5,224 bases of DNA from an uncultured Aeromonadales bacterium (GCA_902796095.1 CADBNP010000022.1:1-5224), one strand, 5' to 3'. Positions 1 through 5,021 are shown, counted from the stretch's first letter. The notes: generated by a model not told the origin, from the sequence alone. Program-made: numbers and translations.

Positions 1-75
1 AATGATTTTGATATCAGGAACGCCACGTACGCATTTTAATCGCTCCAAATACAGAGATCTTTCAGGAAACTTCAC
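1..75 (-). CDS. Partial N-terminus, probable DUF4143-type AAA ATPase
   Basis: On the minus strand an open frame starts with GTG at 75 and leaves the window at base 1 after 25 codons. The peptide begins VKFPERSLYLERLKCVRG (first residue fMet if GTG is the start) and ends VPDIKII. This pattern, an aromatic residue, Leu-Glu-x-Leu, a short basic stretch and Asp-Ile-Lys-Ile-Ile, is typical of what precedes the Walker A loop (usually TG.RR.GKS) in bacterial DUF4143/AAA_14 ATPases, which are often variable accessory proteins of unknown role. The Walker A motif would lie just beyond the window, so the assignment rests on the N-terminus alone. An AAGGA lies about 12 bases upstream. An ATG two bases earlier in another frame is followed at once by TGA, so GTG is the usable start. 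An in-frame TAA sits three codons before it. A likely promoter lies at 151-179. Confidence 0.5.
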   Translation of the reverse strand, partial: MKFPERSLYLERLKCVRGVPDIKII

Positions 76-150
76 ATGGCGTTAATATCCTTCTGTTATG
101 CTGTGCGGATCAGGAAAGTTCCAGATGCTGTAATTTATCGCATATGTTCC

Positions 151-179
151 TATATAACTGTCTGTTTCGAAAAAATCAA
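151..179 (-). promoter_or_regulatory. Candidate sigma70 promoter of the left-edge gene
   Basis: Read on the minus strand, TTGATT (174-179) and TATATA (151-156) are separated by exactly 17 bases. Each matches its consensus hexamer at four positions. The predicted start lies near 145, which leaves a leader of about 70 bases before the GTG at 75. The -35 element sits within the loop of the inverted repeat at 164-200. The surroundings are AT-rich, so chance matches are possible. Confidence 0.3.
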
Positions 180-200
180 AAAAATTTATTTTCTCGAAAC
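164..200. repeat. 7-bp inverted repeat GTTTCGA/TCGAAAC
   Basis: GTTTCGA at 164-170 is perfectly mirrored by TCGAAAC at 194-200 across a 23-base A/T-rich centre. The repeat brackets the -35 element of the promoter at 151-179. It could be a regulator-binding operator or a weak hairpin. It lacks the U-tract expected of a terminator in either direction. Confidence 0.35.
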
Positions 201-245
201 TTATACAATGACCTGCTCCTGCAGTTTAGAAAAACAGAGCAAACA

Positions 246-260
246 GTTGTCAGTGACAAC
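246..260. repeat. Short hairpin GTTGTC-AGT-GACAAC
   Basis: A perfect 6-bp inverted repeat with a three-base loop lies just beyond the T-tract of the chemoreceptor terminator (minus-strand sense). On the minus strand it is followed by TGTTTGCTCTGTTTTT, a poor U-tract, so at best it is a secondary or back-up terminator. Confidence 0.3.
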
Positions 261-267
261 AGGATAC

Positions 268-306
268 AAAAAAAGAGCCGGAGATAAAAAACTCCTGCCC
301 TTCTTT
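268..306 (-). terminator. Rho-independent terminator of the chemoreceptor gene
   Basis: On the minus strand GCAGGAG (298-292) pairs with CTCCGGC (283-277) with one A-G mismatch around an 8-base U-rich loop. The stem is followed after UCU by a run of Us (minus strand of the A7 run at 268-274). Flanking TCTTT (302-306) and AAAGA (272-276) could extend the stem. It lies about 110 bases after the stop codon at 407, and no better candidate is seen between them. Confidence 0.6.
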
Positions 307-323
307 GGTGATTCGATACCAAA
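304..323. repeat. Hairpin TTTGGT/ACCAAA in the chemoreceptor 3' region
   Basis: TTTGGT (304-309) and ACCAAA (318-323) form a perfect 6-bp inverted repeat around an 8-base loop, between the chemoreceptor stop codon and its terminator. With no T-run next to it, it is more likely a 3' UTR stem than a terminator. Confidence 0.3.
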
Positions 324-406
324 ACTTCTGCAGATCTGTACAAAAACCAGTATTGTTCAGTCCTGAATCATATTCCGTCACAAAAATATCTGAGACAAAA
401 AGGATT

Positions 407-2308
407 TCAGCACTTGTCTTCAGGAAGTTTAAATACAGAAAATACAGTTGTCATATTATCTGCATCCTTTAACAGTTTTTCATAGGCTTCTGAACATTTA
501 CCCATATCGGAAGAAATCTGCCGGGCGATGTTTCTCATCTGATGCATGCAGTCCTCAGCCAGAGCAAAGTTATGCTGCTGTACGGATGTGGAATCAGCTA
601 TGTATGCCGTCATCTTGGATACATCGCCTATGTAACCGTTGATTTCATTAAGCTTGTTTACAATGGAATTAACCCAGTCGATGGTATCCCTGCAGCTTTC
701 TGAACTTTTGCTTATCATACCGACTACAGAATCTGTACCTGCCTTGAAGGATCTGGTTGTTTCTTCAATCTCGGCAATAGATTCCTTGGTTCTCGAAGAC
801 AGAGCTCTTACCTCGTCCGCAACAACGGCAAAGCCTCTTCCGTTTTCACCGGCTCTTGCAGCCTCGATAGAAGCATTCAGAGCCAGCAGATTTGTCTGAT
901 CTGCTATATCCCTGATAGTTCCAACAACAGATACAACACTGGATGTAAGTTCATTCAGATGTTTGATGGCTGCAGATGAATTTTCCAGATCCTGCATAAG
1001 TGCATTGACATACTGCATTGCATTATTAGCTATATCAACACTGTTGGAGGAAAGAGAATGAACAGAACTGACCTTGCTGGCCACCTCGCTTGAATTACTG
1101 GATATATCATTGGTGGCAGTATTCATTTCATCTATGGACTTGGAAAAACTGGCGGTAACCTCATCCTGATTCCTGAGTTCAGCTTCTACATTGCTTACAA
1201 TCTGACTGCACGAATCGATACTGTGCAGTATTGAATCACCGACCTGCTTGATGGATCCTACAACTCTGCACTGCTCGTCCATGAACTCATTCATGTTTCT
1301 GGTCATCTCTCCAATCTCATCACCGGAGCTGCTCTTCACCCGCTCTGTAAAATCATGATCGCTGTTCATTTTGCCAATCAGACGGTTAATACGGTATACC
1401 GGAGCGGAAATATATTTTGAAACGAAAAAACCGACAGCGGCAAAAGTTACAGCCAGCACGATAAGCATCGTAAGATATGTTGCTCTGATAGTGCTGTTCA
1501 GACTTGATAAAACAATATCCCGATCAAGGCATATGAAAAGTCTCCATTTGGAACCTTCCACATTGGCTCCGAGGATCCAGTTTTCTCTGCCGTCAGCAGA
1601 TCTGAAACTTGTAAAATGATCTGACGTATCACTGACTACCTGGGATAAAAACTCGGAAGAATAGACAGGATCCAGTTCAGAGACCTTTTTACCTCTAAGC
1701 TTGTTGTCGTCCCAGATGATAATCTGATCACTGCTGTCGATAAGCAGAAGTTTGCCGGAACTTGGCAGAACAAGATTATCGTCAGCCACATCCATATCAT
1801 CAATGTGAACATCCATGCCGAATACACCGTCCTCCTTTCTGATAACCCATGAGACAACCCAGGAATCCACGGTTTCCTCATAGTACATATCATCCATAAA
1901 GACTTTGGAATTTGCCTTCACAAACCATGGTTCACCCCGCGGATCATAAGGATCCTCATAAAATCCGCTTTTGAATTCCTCTTCAGACTGATCGCTCGCA
2001 TAAACTTTTCCGTCATCCTGAGCAAAATAGACATCGGCCTTGTAAGCATTGGATGTGGAAACCAGAAAGTCTCGGCTGATAAGTTTGGACTTGTCAATAT
2101 CGACAATATTCTGCACCATGTTGGCATGTCCGGACTGCCACTTGACAACCGAATTTGTGTAATTATCTATAACTGATTTGAAAAAAGCATATGAATCGTC
2201 AACTGTCCTTTGCTTTTCAAGAACCTGGGTATTAATGATTACAACGAGAAACAACAAAATGAGAGGTGCAAACGTCAGAAAATAGACTTTCGATTTCAAC
2301 GACTTCAT
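407..2308 (-). CDS. Methyl-accepting chemotaxis protein, Cache sensor + HAMP + MCP signal domain
   Basis: A complete 633-residue inner-membrane chemoreceptor that would sense a periplasmic ligand and control CheA/CheW and flagellar rotation. The order is a basic N-terminus and membrane segment (about 8-28), a periplasmic domain of about 240 residues, a second membrane segment (about 276-296), HAMP (about 297-350, with DEIGEM near 330) and a coiled-coil signalling domain. The periplasmic part carries YDPRGEPWF (about 121-129) and GVFGMDVHIDDM (about 161-172), positions typical of double-Cache sensors. The ligand cannot be read from sequence; Phe replaces the Tyr usual after PW. The hairpin tip (about 469-504) contains DQTNLLALNASIEAARAGE and GRGFAVVADEVR, which contact CheA/CheW. 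There is no C-terminal CheR-tether pentapeptide. I chose ATG at 2308 over TTG at 2326 because it directly precedes the basic membrane anchor, but neither has a strong Shine-Dalgarno sequence. No che or fla genes are nearby, so it is an orphan receptor. Confidence 0.96.
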   Translation of the reverse strand: MKSLKSKVYFLTFAPLILLFLVVIINTQVLEKQRTVDDSYAFFKSVIDNYTNSVVKWQSGHANMVQNIVDIDKSKLISRDFLVSTSNAYKADVYFAQDDGKVYASDQSEEEFKSGFYEDPYDPRGEPWFVKANSKVFMDDMYYEETVDSWVVSWVIRKEDGVFGMDVHIDDMDVADDNLVLPSSGKLLLIDSSDQIIIWDDNKLRGKKVSELDPVYSSEFLSQVVSDTSDHFTSFRSADGRENWILGANVEGSKWRLFICLDRDIVLSSLNSTIRATYLTMLIVLAVTFAAVGFFVSKYISAPVYRINRLIGKMNSDHDFTERVKSSSGDEIGEMTRNMNEFMDEQCRVVGSIKQVGDSILHSIDSCSQIVSNVEAELRNQDEVTASFSKSIDEMNTATNDISSNSSEVASKVSSVHSLSSNSVDIANNAMQYVNALMQDLENSSAAIKHLNELTSSVVSVVGTIRDIADQTNLLALNASIEAARAGENGRGFAVVADEVRALSSRTKESIAEIEETTRSFKAGTDSVVGMISKSSESCRDTIDWVNSIVNKLNEINGYIGDVSKMTAYIADSTSVQQHNFALAEDCMHQMRNIARQISSDMGKCSEAYEKLLKDADNMTTVFSVFKLPEDKC

Positions 2309-2360
2309 AATAAAAACCCGAATCAACTAGTCAAAACATGGGGATACAGCATTAAAAAGA

Positions 2361-2372
2361 GCGGAATACCGC
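2361..2372 (-). promoter_or_regulatory. Short GC hairpin with U-tract in the chemoreceptor leader
   Basis: On the minus strand GCGG-TATT-CCGC is followed immediately by TCTTTTTAATG (T-run at 2358-2354). It lies about 50 bases upstream of the ATG, inside the leader predicted from the promoter at 2389-2417. The stem is only four GC pairs, so it may be a weak attenuator or a 5' stabilising stem rather than a true terminator. Confidence 0.3.
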
Positions 2373-2383
2373 ATTAAGGGCAA

Positions 2384-2399
2384 TTAACATTTTAACATT
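2384..2399. repeat. Tandem 8-bp repeat TTAACATT x2
   Basis: Two exact head-to-tail copies of TTAACATT occupy 2384-2391 and 2392-2399, overlapping the predicted -10 element of the chemoreceptor promoter. Such a pair could be tandem half-sites for a regulator, or simple low-complexity sequence in an AT-rich region. Confidence 0.45.
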
Positions 2400-2417
2400 T
2401 GCGCCGATACAAAACAA
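2389..2417 (-). promoter_or_regulatory. Candidate sigma70 promoter of the chemoreceptor gene
   Basis: On the minus strand TTGTTT (2412-2417) and TAAAAT (2389-2394) are 17 bases apart. The -10 matches five of six consensus bases and the -35 three. Transcription would start near 2382, giving a leader of about 75 bases. I looked for a flagellar sigma28 promoter on this strand and found none convincing. The AT-rich block 2400-2520 contains other weak -10-like strings. Confidence 0.35.
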
Positions 2418-2760
2418 ATTATTCAATCATAACAATTTTTTCCATTTTAAGAACAATTTTTAACAAAATTTCAAAAGTTTAATCACCTTAAAACACTAAA
2501 AATGCAGTTGAGAAAATAAAGTCACAGTGTATTCACGGACAGTTGCACAGTTTGAAAATTGTCTGTGACAGCTGATAACGGACGGTAATCAGATCATGGC
2601 ACGTAATACCCTGGATGGAAGAGGAATTCTTCCCGGGTTTAGGGATGCCGAAATGAAGCAAAGGTGCACTGAGACACTCTGCTCAGAGTGCGGAAAATGA
2701 TTTAAAGCGACGTCACACATAACCGTCAGAAGTCATTGCAGATGAACCAGCCATGATTTG
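2418..2760. other. Intergenic stretch, no convincing gene, several hairpins
   Basis: The part to about 2520 is strongly A/T-rich and is probably the upstream promoter region of the chemoreceptor. From 2521 composition becomes balanced and inverted repeats appear. GTCACAG (2521-2527) mirrors CTGTGAC (2563-2569). GGAAGA (2617-2622) mirrors TCTTCC (2628-2633) and can be extended by ACCC/GGGT (2608-2611, 2635-2638). CACTCT (2675-2680) mirrors AGAGTG (2685-2690) with loop GCTC. None carries a T-tract. Only short open frames occur: 34 codons on plus from 2596 and about 43 codons on minus ending near 2593, neither with a good ribosome-binding site. It could be a decayed gene or an unrecognised RNA; I cannot tell which. 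Confidence 0.4.
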
Positions 2761-2815
2761 AAAATAAAAAAATCGCCCAGCTTCAATTCTGATCTGAATT
2801 CATTTTGCTGGACGA
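2761..2815 (-). terminator. Rho-independent terminator of rluB
   Basis: On the minus strand TCGTCCAGC (2815-2807) pairs over nine positions with GCTGGGCGA (2781-2773), one pair being a U-G wobble. A smaller stem, AATTC/GAATT (2785-2789 with 2796-2800), can form inside the loop. The structure is followed by a T7-A-T4 tract (complement of 2772-2761). It starts 54 bases after the rluB stop codon. On the plus strand it is not followed by Ts, so it is one-directional. Confidence 0.85.
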
Positions 2816-2821
2816 CAGTAT

Positions 2822-2839
2822 TAATCAACGTAATCAACG
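2822..2839. repeat. Tandem 9-bp repeat TAATCAACG x2
   Basis: Two exact adjacent copies of TAATCAACG (2822-2830 and 2831-2839) lie in the rluB 3' untranslated region, between the stop codon and the terminator. Next to them CGCTGA (2841-2846) mirrors TCAGCG (2869-2874), an inverted repeat that includes the stop codon. The function is unknown and it may be a local slippage duplication. Confidence 0.5.
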
Positions 2840-2868
2840 GCGCTGATTTTCAGGATTTAATGCATCAG

Positions 2869-3846
2869 TCAGCGGGAACCACTGCGACGGACGCCAGTTC
2901 CGGAATTCCGGCCGCGTCCTTTTCTTACATTTGAATTTCTTGCACGGATCTCACCGCTGTGGGAACTTCCTTTAAATTCACCGTTTCCGGTTTTCCTCCG
3001 CTCCTGGTGACGTCTTACAGCACGCTTGATTTCTGCCATGCGGTGTCTTCTTTCCGTACTCGTTTCCTTCTCTTCATGCCGATTCACCGGTTCTGTCTTC
3101 TGGCGGGGCAGATCCACAAGAGAGCGCAGATAGTTTACGTCATCAGCGGAGAGTTCCTTCCACCCACCGCGAGGCAGAGAACGATCAAGAGTGAGATCCC
3201 CGAAGCGTATGCGTATAAGACGGCTTACCTTAAGATCAAAAGATTCAAAAACATTACGTATTTCACGGTTCTTTCCTTCATGAAGAACCACATTATACCA
3301 GCGGTTTATGCCCTCTCCGCCGCCGAATGTGACAGAATCAAACTTGAAAACCTGATCCTCCACCGTCACGCCAGCCAGCATTGATGAAATCATTGCTTCA
3401 GTAACTTCTCCGAAAACACGCACTGAGTATTCTCTTGGAATTTCACTGCTCGGATGCATGAGACGATGTGCCAGCTCTCCGTCATTGGTGAAAAGAAGCA
3501 GTCCGGATGTGTTCAAATCCAGACGGCCCACATTAATCAGTCGATCATTTGGAAGCTGCGGCAGACGATCAAACACAGAAGGTCTGCCCTGAGGATCTCT
3601 CTTTGTACAAACCTCACCTTCCGGCTTGTGATACACAAACACCCTGCAGATCTGATCCTTTGACGGAACTGTCCTGATAACTCTGCCGTCAACTCTGATG
3701 ATATCCTTTGGAAGAGCTCTGTCTCCAAGTTTGGCCACACTGCCGTTGATACTTACCCTGCCCTCCGCAATCACTTCTTCAAGATGACGGCGGGAACCAA
3801 GACCAACGCGTGATAAAATTTTCTGCAGTTTTTCTGACTGTTCCAT
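2869..3846 (-). CDS. rluB: 23S rRNA pseudouridine synthase RluB (325 aa)
   Basis: RluB isomerises one uridine (U2605 in E. coli numbering) to pseudouridine in 23S rRNA, near the peptidyl-transferase centre. An S4 RNA-binding domain comes first (about 5-50: EKLQKILSRVGLGSRRHLEE, then GRVSING). A linker, VYHKPEGEVCTKRDPQGRP, follows, and then the RsuA/RluB/RluE/RluF catalytic domain. Its signature GRLDLNTSGLLLFTNDGEL carries the catalytic Asp at about residue 110, with EYSVRVFG, GGGEGINRWYNV, EGKNREIRN and SRLIRIRFGDL after it. These segments match E. coli RluB almost word for word, which sets it apart from RsuA, RluE and RluF. After about residue 250 comes a low-complexity tail rich in Arg, Lys, Ser and Gly that probably binds RNA. 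I start at the ATG at 3846, because GAGG lies seven bases from it but only one base from the ATG at 3852. It is monocistronic, with a strong terminator behind it; the scpA/scpB neighbours known in enterics are absent. Confidence 0.96.
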   Translation of the reverse strand: MEQSEKLQKILSRVGLGSRRHLEEVIAEGRVSINGSVAKLGDRALPKDIIRVDGRVIRTVPSKDQICRVFVYHKPEGEVCTKRDPQGRPSVFDRLPQLPNDRLINVGRLDLNTSGLLLFTNDGELAHRLMHPSSEIPREYSVRVFGEVTEAMISSMLAGVTVEDQVFKFDSVTFGGGEGINRWYNVVLHEGKNREIRNVFESFDLKVSRLIRIRFGDLTLDRSLPRGGWKELSADDVNYLRSLVDLPRQKTEPVNRHEEKETSTERRHRMAEIKRAVRRHQERRKTGNGEFKGSSHSGEIRARNSNVRKGRGRNSGTGVRRSGSR

Positions 3847-3853
3847 ATTCATA

Positions 3854-3859
3854 CCTCAC
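3854..3859 (-). promoter_or_regulatory. rluB ribosome-binding site that decides the start
   Basis: The minus-strand GTGAGG is the only Shine-Dalgarno-like sequence. Its GAGG core is seven bases from the ATG at 3846 and one base from the ATG at 3852. The spacing favours the second ATG, which removes two residues and brings the N-terminus closer to that of known RluB proteins. Confidence 0.65.
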
Positions 3860-3905
3860 GGGATTAATTTCGAACCAAAAAAAGTCTGTACATCAAAGTG
3901 TGATT

Positions 3906-3938
3906 AAAAGCCGTCAGGTGCACATTCACCTTTGCGGC
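3906..3938 (-). terminator. Terminator-like hairpin between a small open frame and rluB
   Basis: On the minus strand GCCG (3938-3935) pairs with CGGC (3913-3910), and inside it AGGTG (3931-3927) pairs with CACCT (3920-3916) around a six-base loop, with a small internal loop between the stems. TTTT (3909-3906) and AATC follow. It begins 14 bases after the stop codon of the open frame ending at 3952 and ends about 60 bases before rluB. It may end that frame's transcript, or act as a leaky attenuator in the rluB leader. The U-tract is short. Confidence 0.45.
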
Positions 3939-3951
3939 ATACAGGAAATCT

Positions 3952-4158
3952 TCAACACTTTTCTTTAACAGAGCCTCGACCAGCATGTCTAATTTCTGAA
4001 CGCAGATCGTAACCGCTTAACAAACCCTTATCAACAAATATTTTACAAACAAATAAAATTCCCGCAGCACTGCAGCAAGACGCAATCAGGGAACCAACAG
4101 CATCAGACTGCTGAACGCCCACTGTAAAGGCCAGCAGATTAACATATGCCTGCAGGCA
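3952..4158 (-). pseudogene. Possible gene remnant or small membrane protein, unrecognised
   Basis: A minus-strand frame is open for 68 codons between TGA stops and ends at 3952. It has no ATG. The only plausible start is GTG at 4122, giving 56 residues with no visible Shine-Dalgarno sequence. The peptide looks protein-like: a small-residue and hydrophobic stretch, AVGSLIASCCSAAGILFVCK, which could span a membrane, is followed by a polar tail (DKGLLSGYDLRSEIRHAGRG, then SVKEKC). A terminator-like hairpin follows the stop by 14 bases, as expected for a real 3' end. I recognise no family. It may be the 3' remnant of a decayed membrane-protein gene, a true small protein, or a chance frame. The candidate rluB promoter lies inside it. 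Confidence 0.3.
4006..4034 (-). promoter_or_regulatory. Candidate sigma70 promoter of rluB
   Basis: On the minus strand TTGATA (4029-4034, five of six consensus bases) and TACGAT (4006-4011, four of six including the key A and final T) are exactly 17 bases apart, preceded by an AT-rich stretch (4035-4060) that could act as an UP-like element. The predicted start near 3999 gives an rluB leader of about 150 bases, which would contain the hairpin at 3906-3938. Confidence 0.45.
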
Positions 4159-4180
4159 TCAGTTTCACTGAACTGACGCC
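4146..4180. repeat. 14-bp palindrome overlapping a 10-bp hairpin
   Basis: ATGCCTGCAGGCAT (4146-4159) is a perfect palindrome. Overlapping it, GGCATCAGTT (4155-4164) mirrors AACTGACGCC (4171-4180) with one mismatch, which becomes a G-U pair on the minus-strand RNA, around a six-base loop. There is no T-tract. The two could be operator-like sites for the divergent rluB and nitroreductase promoters or folded RNA elements. Confidence 0.5.
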
Positions 4181-4228
4181 TGGACATACAGACGTCTCAG
4201 GAAAAATCAGAAACAGCAAAAAAGATAC

Positions 4229-4257
4229 TGGACAAATTCATGGTATGCACACAGAAT
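4229..4257 (+). promoter_or_regulatory. Candidate promoter of the nitroreductase gene
   Basis: TGGACA (4229-4234, five of six consensus bases) and CAGAAT (4252-4257, four of six) are 17 bases apart. Transcription would start near 4264, immediately before the hairpin at 4267-4315, and give a leader of about 145 bases. I found no better match closer to the start codon. Confidence 0.35.
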
Positions 4258-4266
4258 AAAAGAACA

Positions 4267-4327
4267 GGCCGCTTCAGTTCGGTACGTGCAGTCTTAACTC
4301 TGCCCTGAGACGGCCGCAGTCAACTGC
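4267..4327 (+). promoter_or_regulatory. Structured leader of the nitroreductase gene
   Basis: GGCCG (4267-4271) pairs with CGGCC (4311-4315). After one mismatch and a wobble pair, the stem continues with TCAG (4274-4277) and CTGA (4305-4308). Inside the loop GCAG (4288-4291) can pair with CTGC (4300-4303). Directly after it GCAGT (4316-4320) mirrors ACTGC (4323-4327), repeating the motif of the inner loop. The structure lies 80 to 140 bases before the start codon. It could be an mRNA leader element or an operator region; it matches no riboswitch I know. Confidence 0.4.
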
Positions 4328-4392
4328 AGAATGAAAGTCTGCCGGACAAGGCCTGCAGAACCGTAAACATATGCCGATTTTTAAGTTCACTC

Positions 4393-4398
4393 AAAGGA
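4393..4398 (+). promoter_or_regulatory. Ribosome-binding site of the nitroreductase gene
   Basis: AAAGGA lies nine bases before the ATG at 4408 and is the only purine-rich match in the region, which supports that start. The ATG at 4400 is in a different frame and leads to an early stop. Confidence 0.7.
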
Positions 4399-4407
4399 AA
4401 TGCAAAC

Positions 4408-4920
4408 ATGGAATTCAAAGATGTAATAAAGAACCGCTACTCATGCAAGAAATTTTCAGACCGCAGGGTTGAAGCAGAAAAACTTGCTTCCATTCTTGAA
4501 GCCGGTCGCATTGCTCCGACCGCAAAAAATCTGCAGGAGCAGCACGTGTATGTGCTGCAGTCAGAGGAGAAACTGGCAAAGATTGATGCGGTAACACCAT
4601 GCCGCTACGGTGCACCAACGGCACTGGTGGTAGCCTATGATAAAAACAACGTATTCACATATCCCGGTGACAAACGCAATTCCGGCATAGAGGACGCAAC
4701 TATCATAGCCACCCATATGATACTGGCAGCCACAGACGAGGGTGTTGACAGCTGCTGGGTCAATTTCTTTGATCCTGACAAGCTCGCTGCCGAACTGAAC
4801 CTCCCGGAAAACGAAGAGATCCTGATGATCCTTGATCTCGGATATGCAGCCGAAGGTACCGGTCCTCTGCCAAACCATACAAAAAGAAAGCAGTTAAGTG
4901 AAACCGTAACTTATCTTTGA
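4408..4920 (+). CDS. Small nitroreductase-family FMN oxidoreductase (170 aa)
   Basis: A cytoplasmic flavoprotein of the nitroreductase fold, expected to bind FMN as a homodimer and to use NAD(P)H or another donor to reduce nitro compounds, quinones or an unknown substrate. The N-terminal KNRYSCKKFSDRRV (about 8-21) is the Arg-x-Ser-x-x-x-Phe element that contacts the FMN phosphate. APTAKNLQEQHVYVL (36-50) corresponds to the family's AP-S/T-x-x-N-x-Q motif near the flavin ring. GIEDATIIATHMILAATDEG (93-112) and DSCWVNFF (114-121) are the central helix and the start of the following strand. MILDLGYAAEG (140-150) and the Lys/Arg-rich end (HTKRKQLSE) complete the phosphate site. At 170 residues it belongs to the short subgroup common in anaerobes, without the long insertions of NfsA or NfsB. 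It stands alone, and its substrate cannot be predicted. Confidence 0.9.
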   Translation: MEFKDVIKNRYSCKKFSDRRVEAEKLASILEAGRIAPTAKNLQEQHVYVLQSEEKLAKIDAVTPCRYGAPTALVVAYDKNNVFTYPGDKRNSGIEDATIIATHMILAATDEGVDSCWVNFFDPDKLAAELNLPENEEILMILDLGYAAEGTGPLPNHTKRKQLSETVTYL

Positions 4921-4922
4921 CA

Positions 4923-5021
4923 CTACCCATGTCTAAAAACAGAGGATTCTTGCTGCATGCAGAAGTTATCGGTTGACCAGTCATTTTCTGGCAGGTCGCA
5001 GTGCAAGATATGTGTGTTCAT
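4923..5021 (-). CDS. Hypothetical 32-aa small open frame (low confidence)
   Basis: Starting with ATG at 5021 and ending in TAG at 4923, this minus-strand frame encodes MNTHILHCDLPENDWSTDNF plus 12 residues (CMQQESSVFRHG). The ATG overlaps the TGA of the frame upstream (TGATG), an arrangement typical of translational coupling, and GGATGGGTGG precedes it. The codons used (AAC, ATC, CTG, GAA, ACC, CAG) look plausible for this genome. I recognise no family. It could be a decayed gene end or chance, and it converges tail-to-tail with the nitroreductase gene two bases away. Confidence 0.2.
   Translation of the reverse strand: MNTHILHCDLPENDWSTDNFCMQQESSVFRHG

Noticed and set aside
76..366. Plus-strand 96-codon open frame before the chemoreceptor terminator
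   Set aside because: It has no Shine-Dalgarno sequence and low-complexity Lys/Ile/Ser-rich content, and it runs antisense through a promoter, an inverted repeat and the terminator, so it looks like chance.
2309..2326. TTG at 2326 as start of the chemoreceptor
   Set aside because: It would add six residues before the basic membrane anchor, and there is no ribosome-binding site. The ATG at 2308 gives the usual chemoreceptor N-terminus.
2311..2337. TTGACT-16-TATTAT promoter-like match on the minus strand
   Set aside because: It overlaps the start region of the chemoreceptor gene; transcription from it would begin inside the coding sequence and miss the start codon.
2384..2410. Sigma28-like TTAA-N15-GCCGATAC on the plus strand
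   Set aside because: The -10 looks flagellar, but the site points away from the chemoreceptor gene and no gene follows it on the plus strand. The -35 is also imperfect.
2521..2815. A CRISPR array or tRNA in the hairpin-rich gap before the rluB terminator
   Set aside because: There are no repeated units at regular spacing, and no cloverleaf or TTC-arm motif; the hairpins are all different.
2959..3384. Plus-strand 141-codon open frame
   Set aside because: It lies entirely antisense to rluB, whose frame is strongly supported by family motifs, so it is a shadow.
4146..4259. Plus-strand 37-codon frame starting MPAGISFTELTPGHTD
   Set aside because: It has no ribosome-binding site, starts inside a palindrome and ends in the predicted -10 of the nitroreductase promoter; there is no support beyond being open.
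4373..4380. GCCGATTT as a flagellar -10 element just before the nitroreductase
   Set aside because: There is no TAAA-like -35 at the required distance (TGCA is found at 4354-4357), and the gene is not a motility gene.
4953..4962. CTGCATGCAG palindrome and CCAG/CTGG hairpin (4977-4991) as the nitroreductase terminator
   Set aside because: The stems are short and no T-tract follows; the next T-run is at the right-edge hairpin, 250 bases further on.
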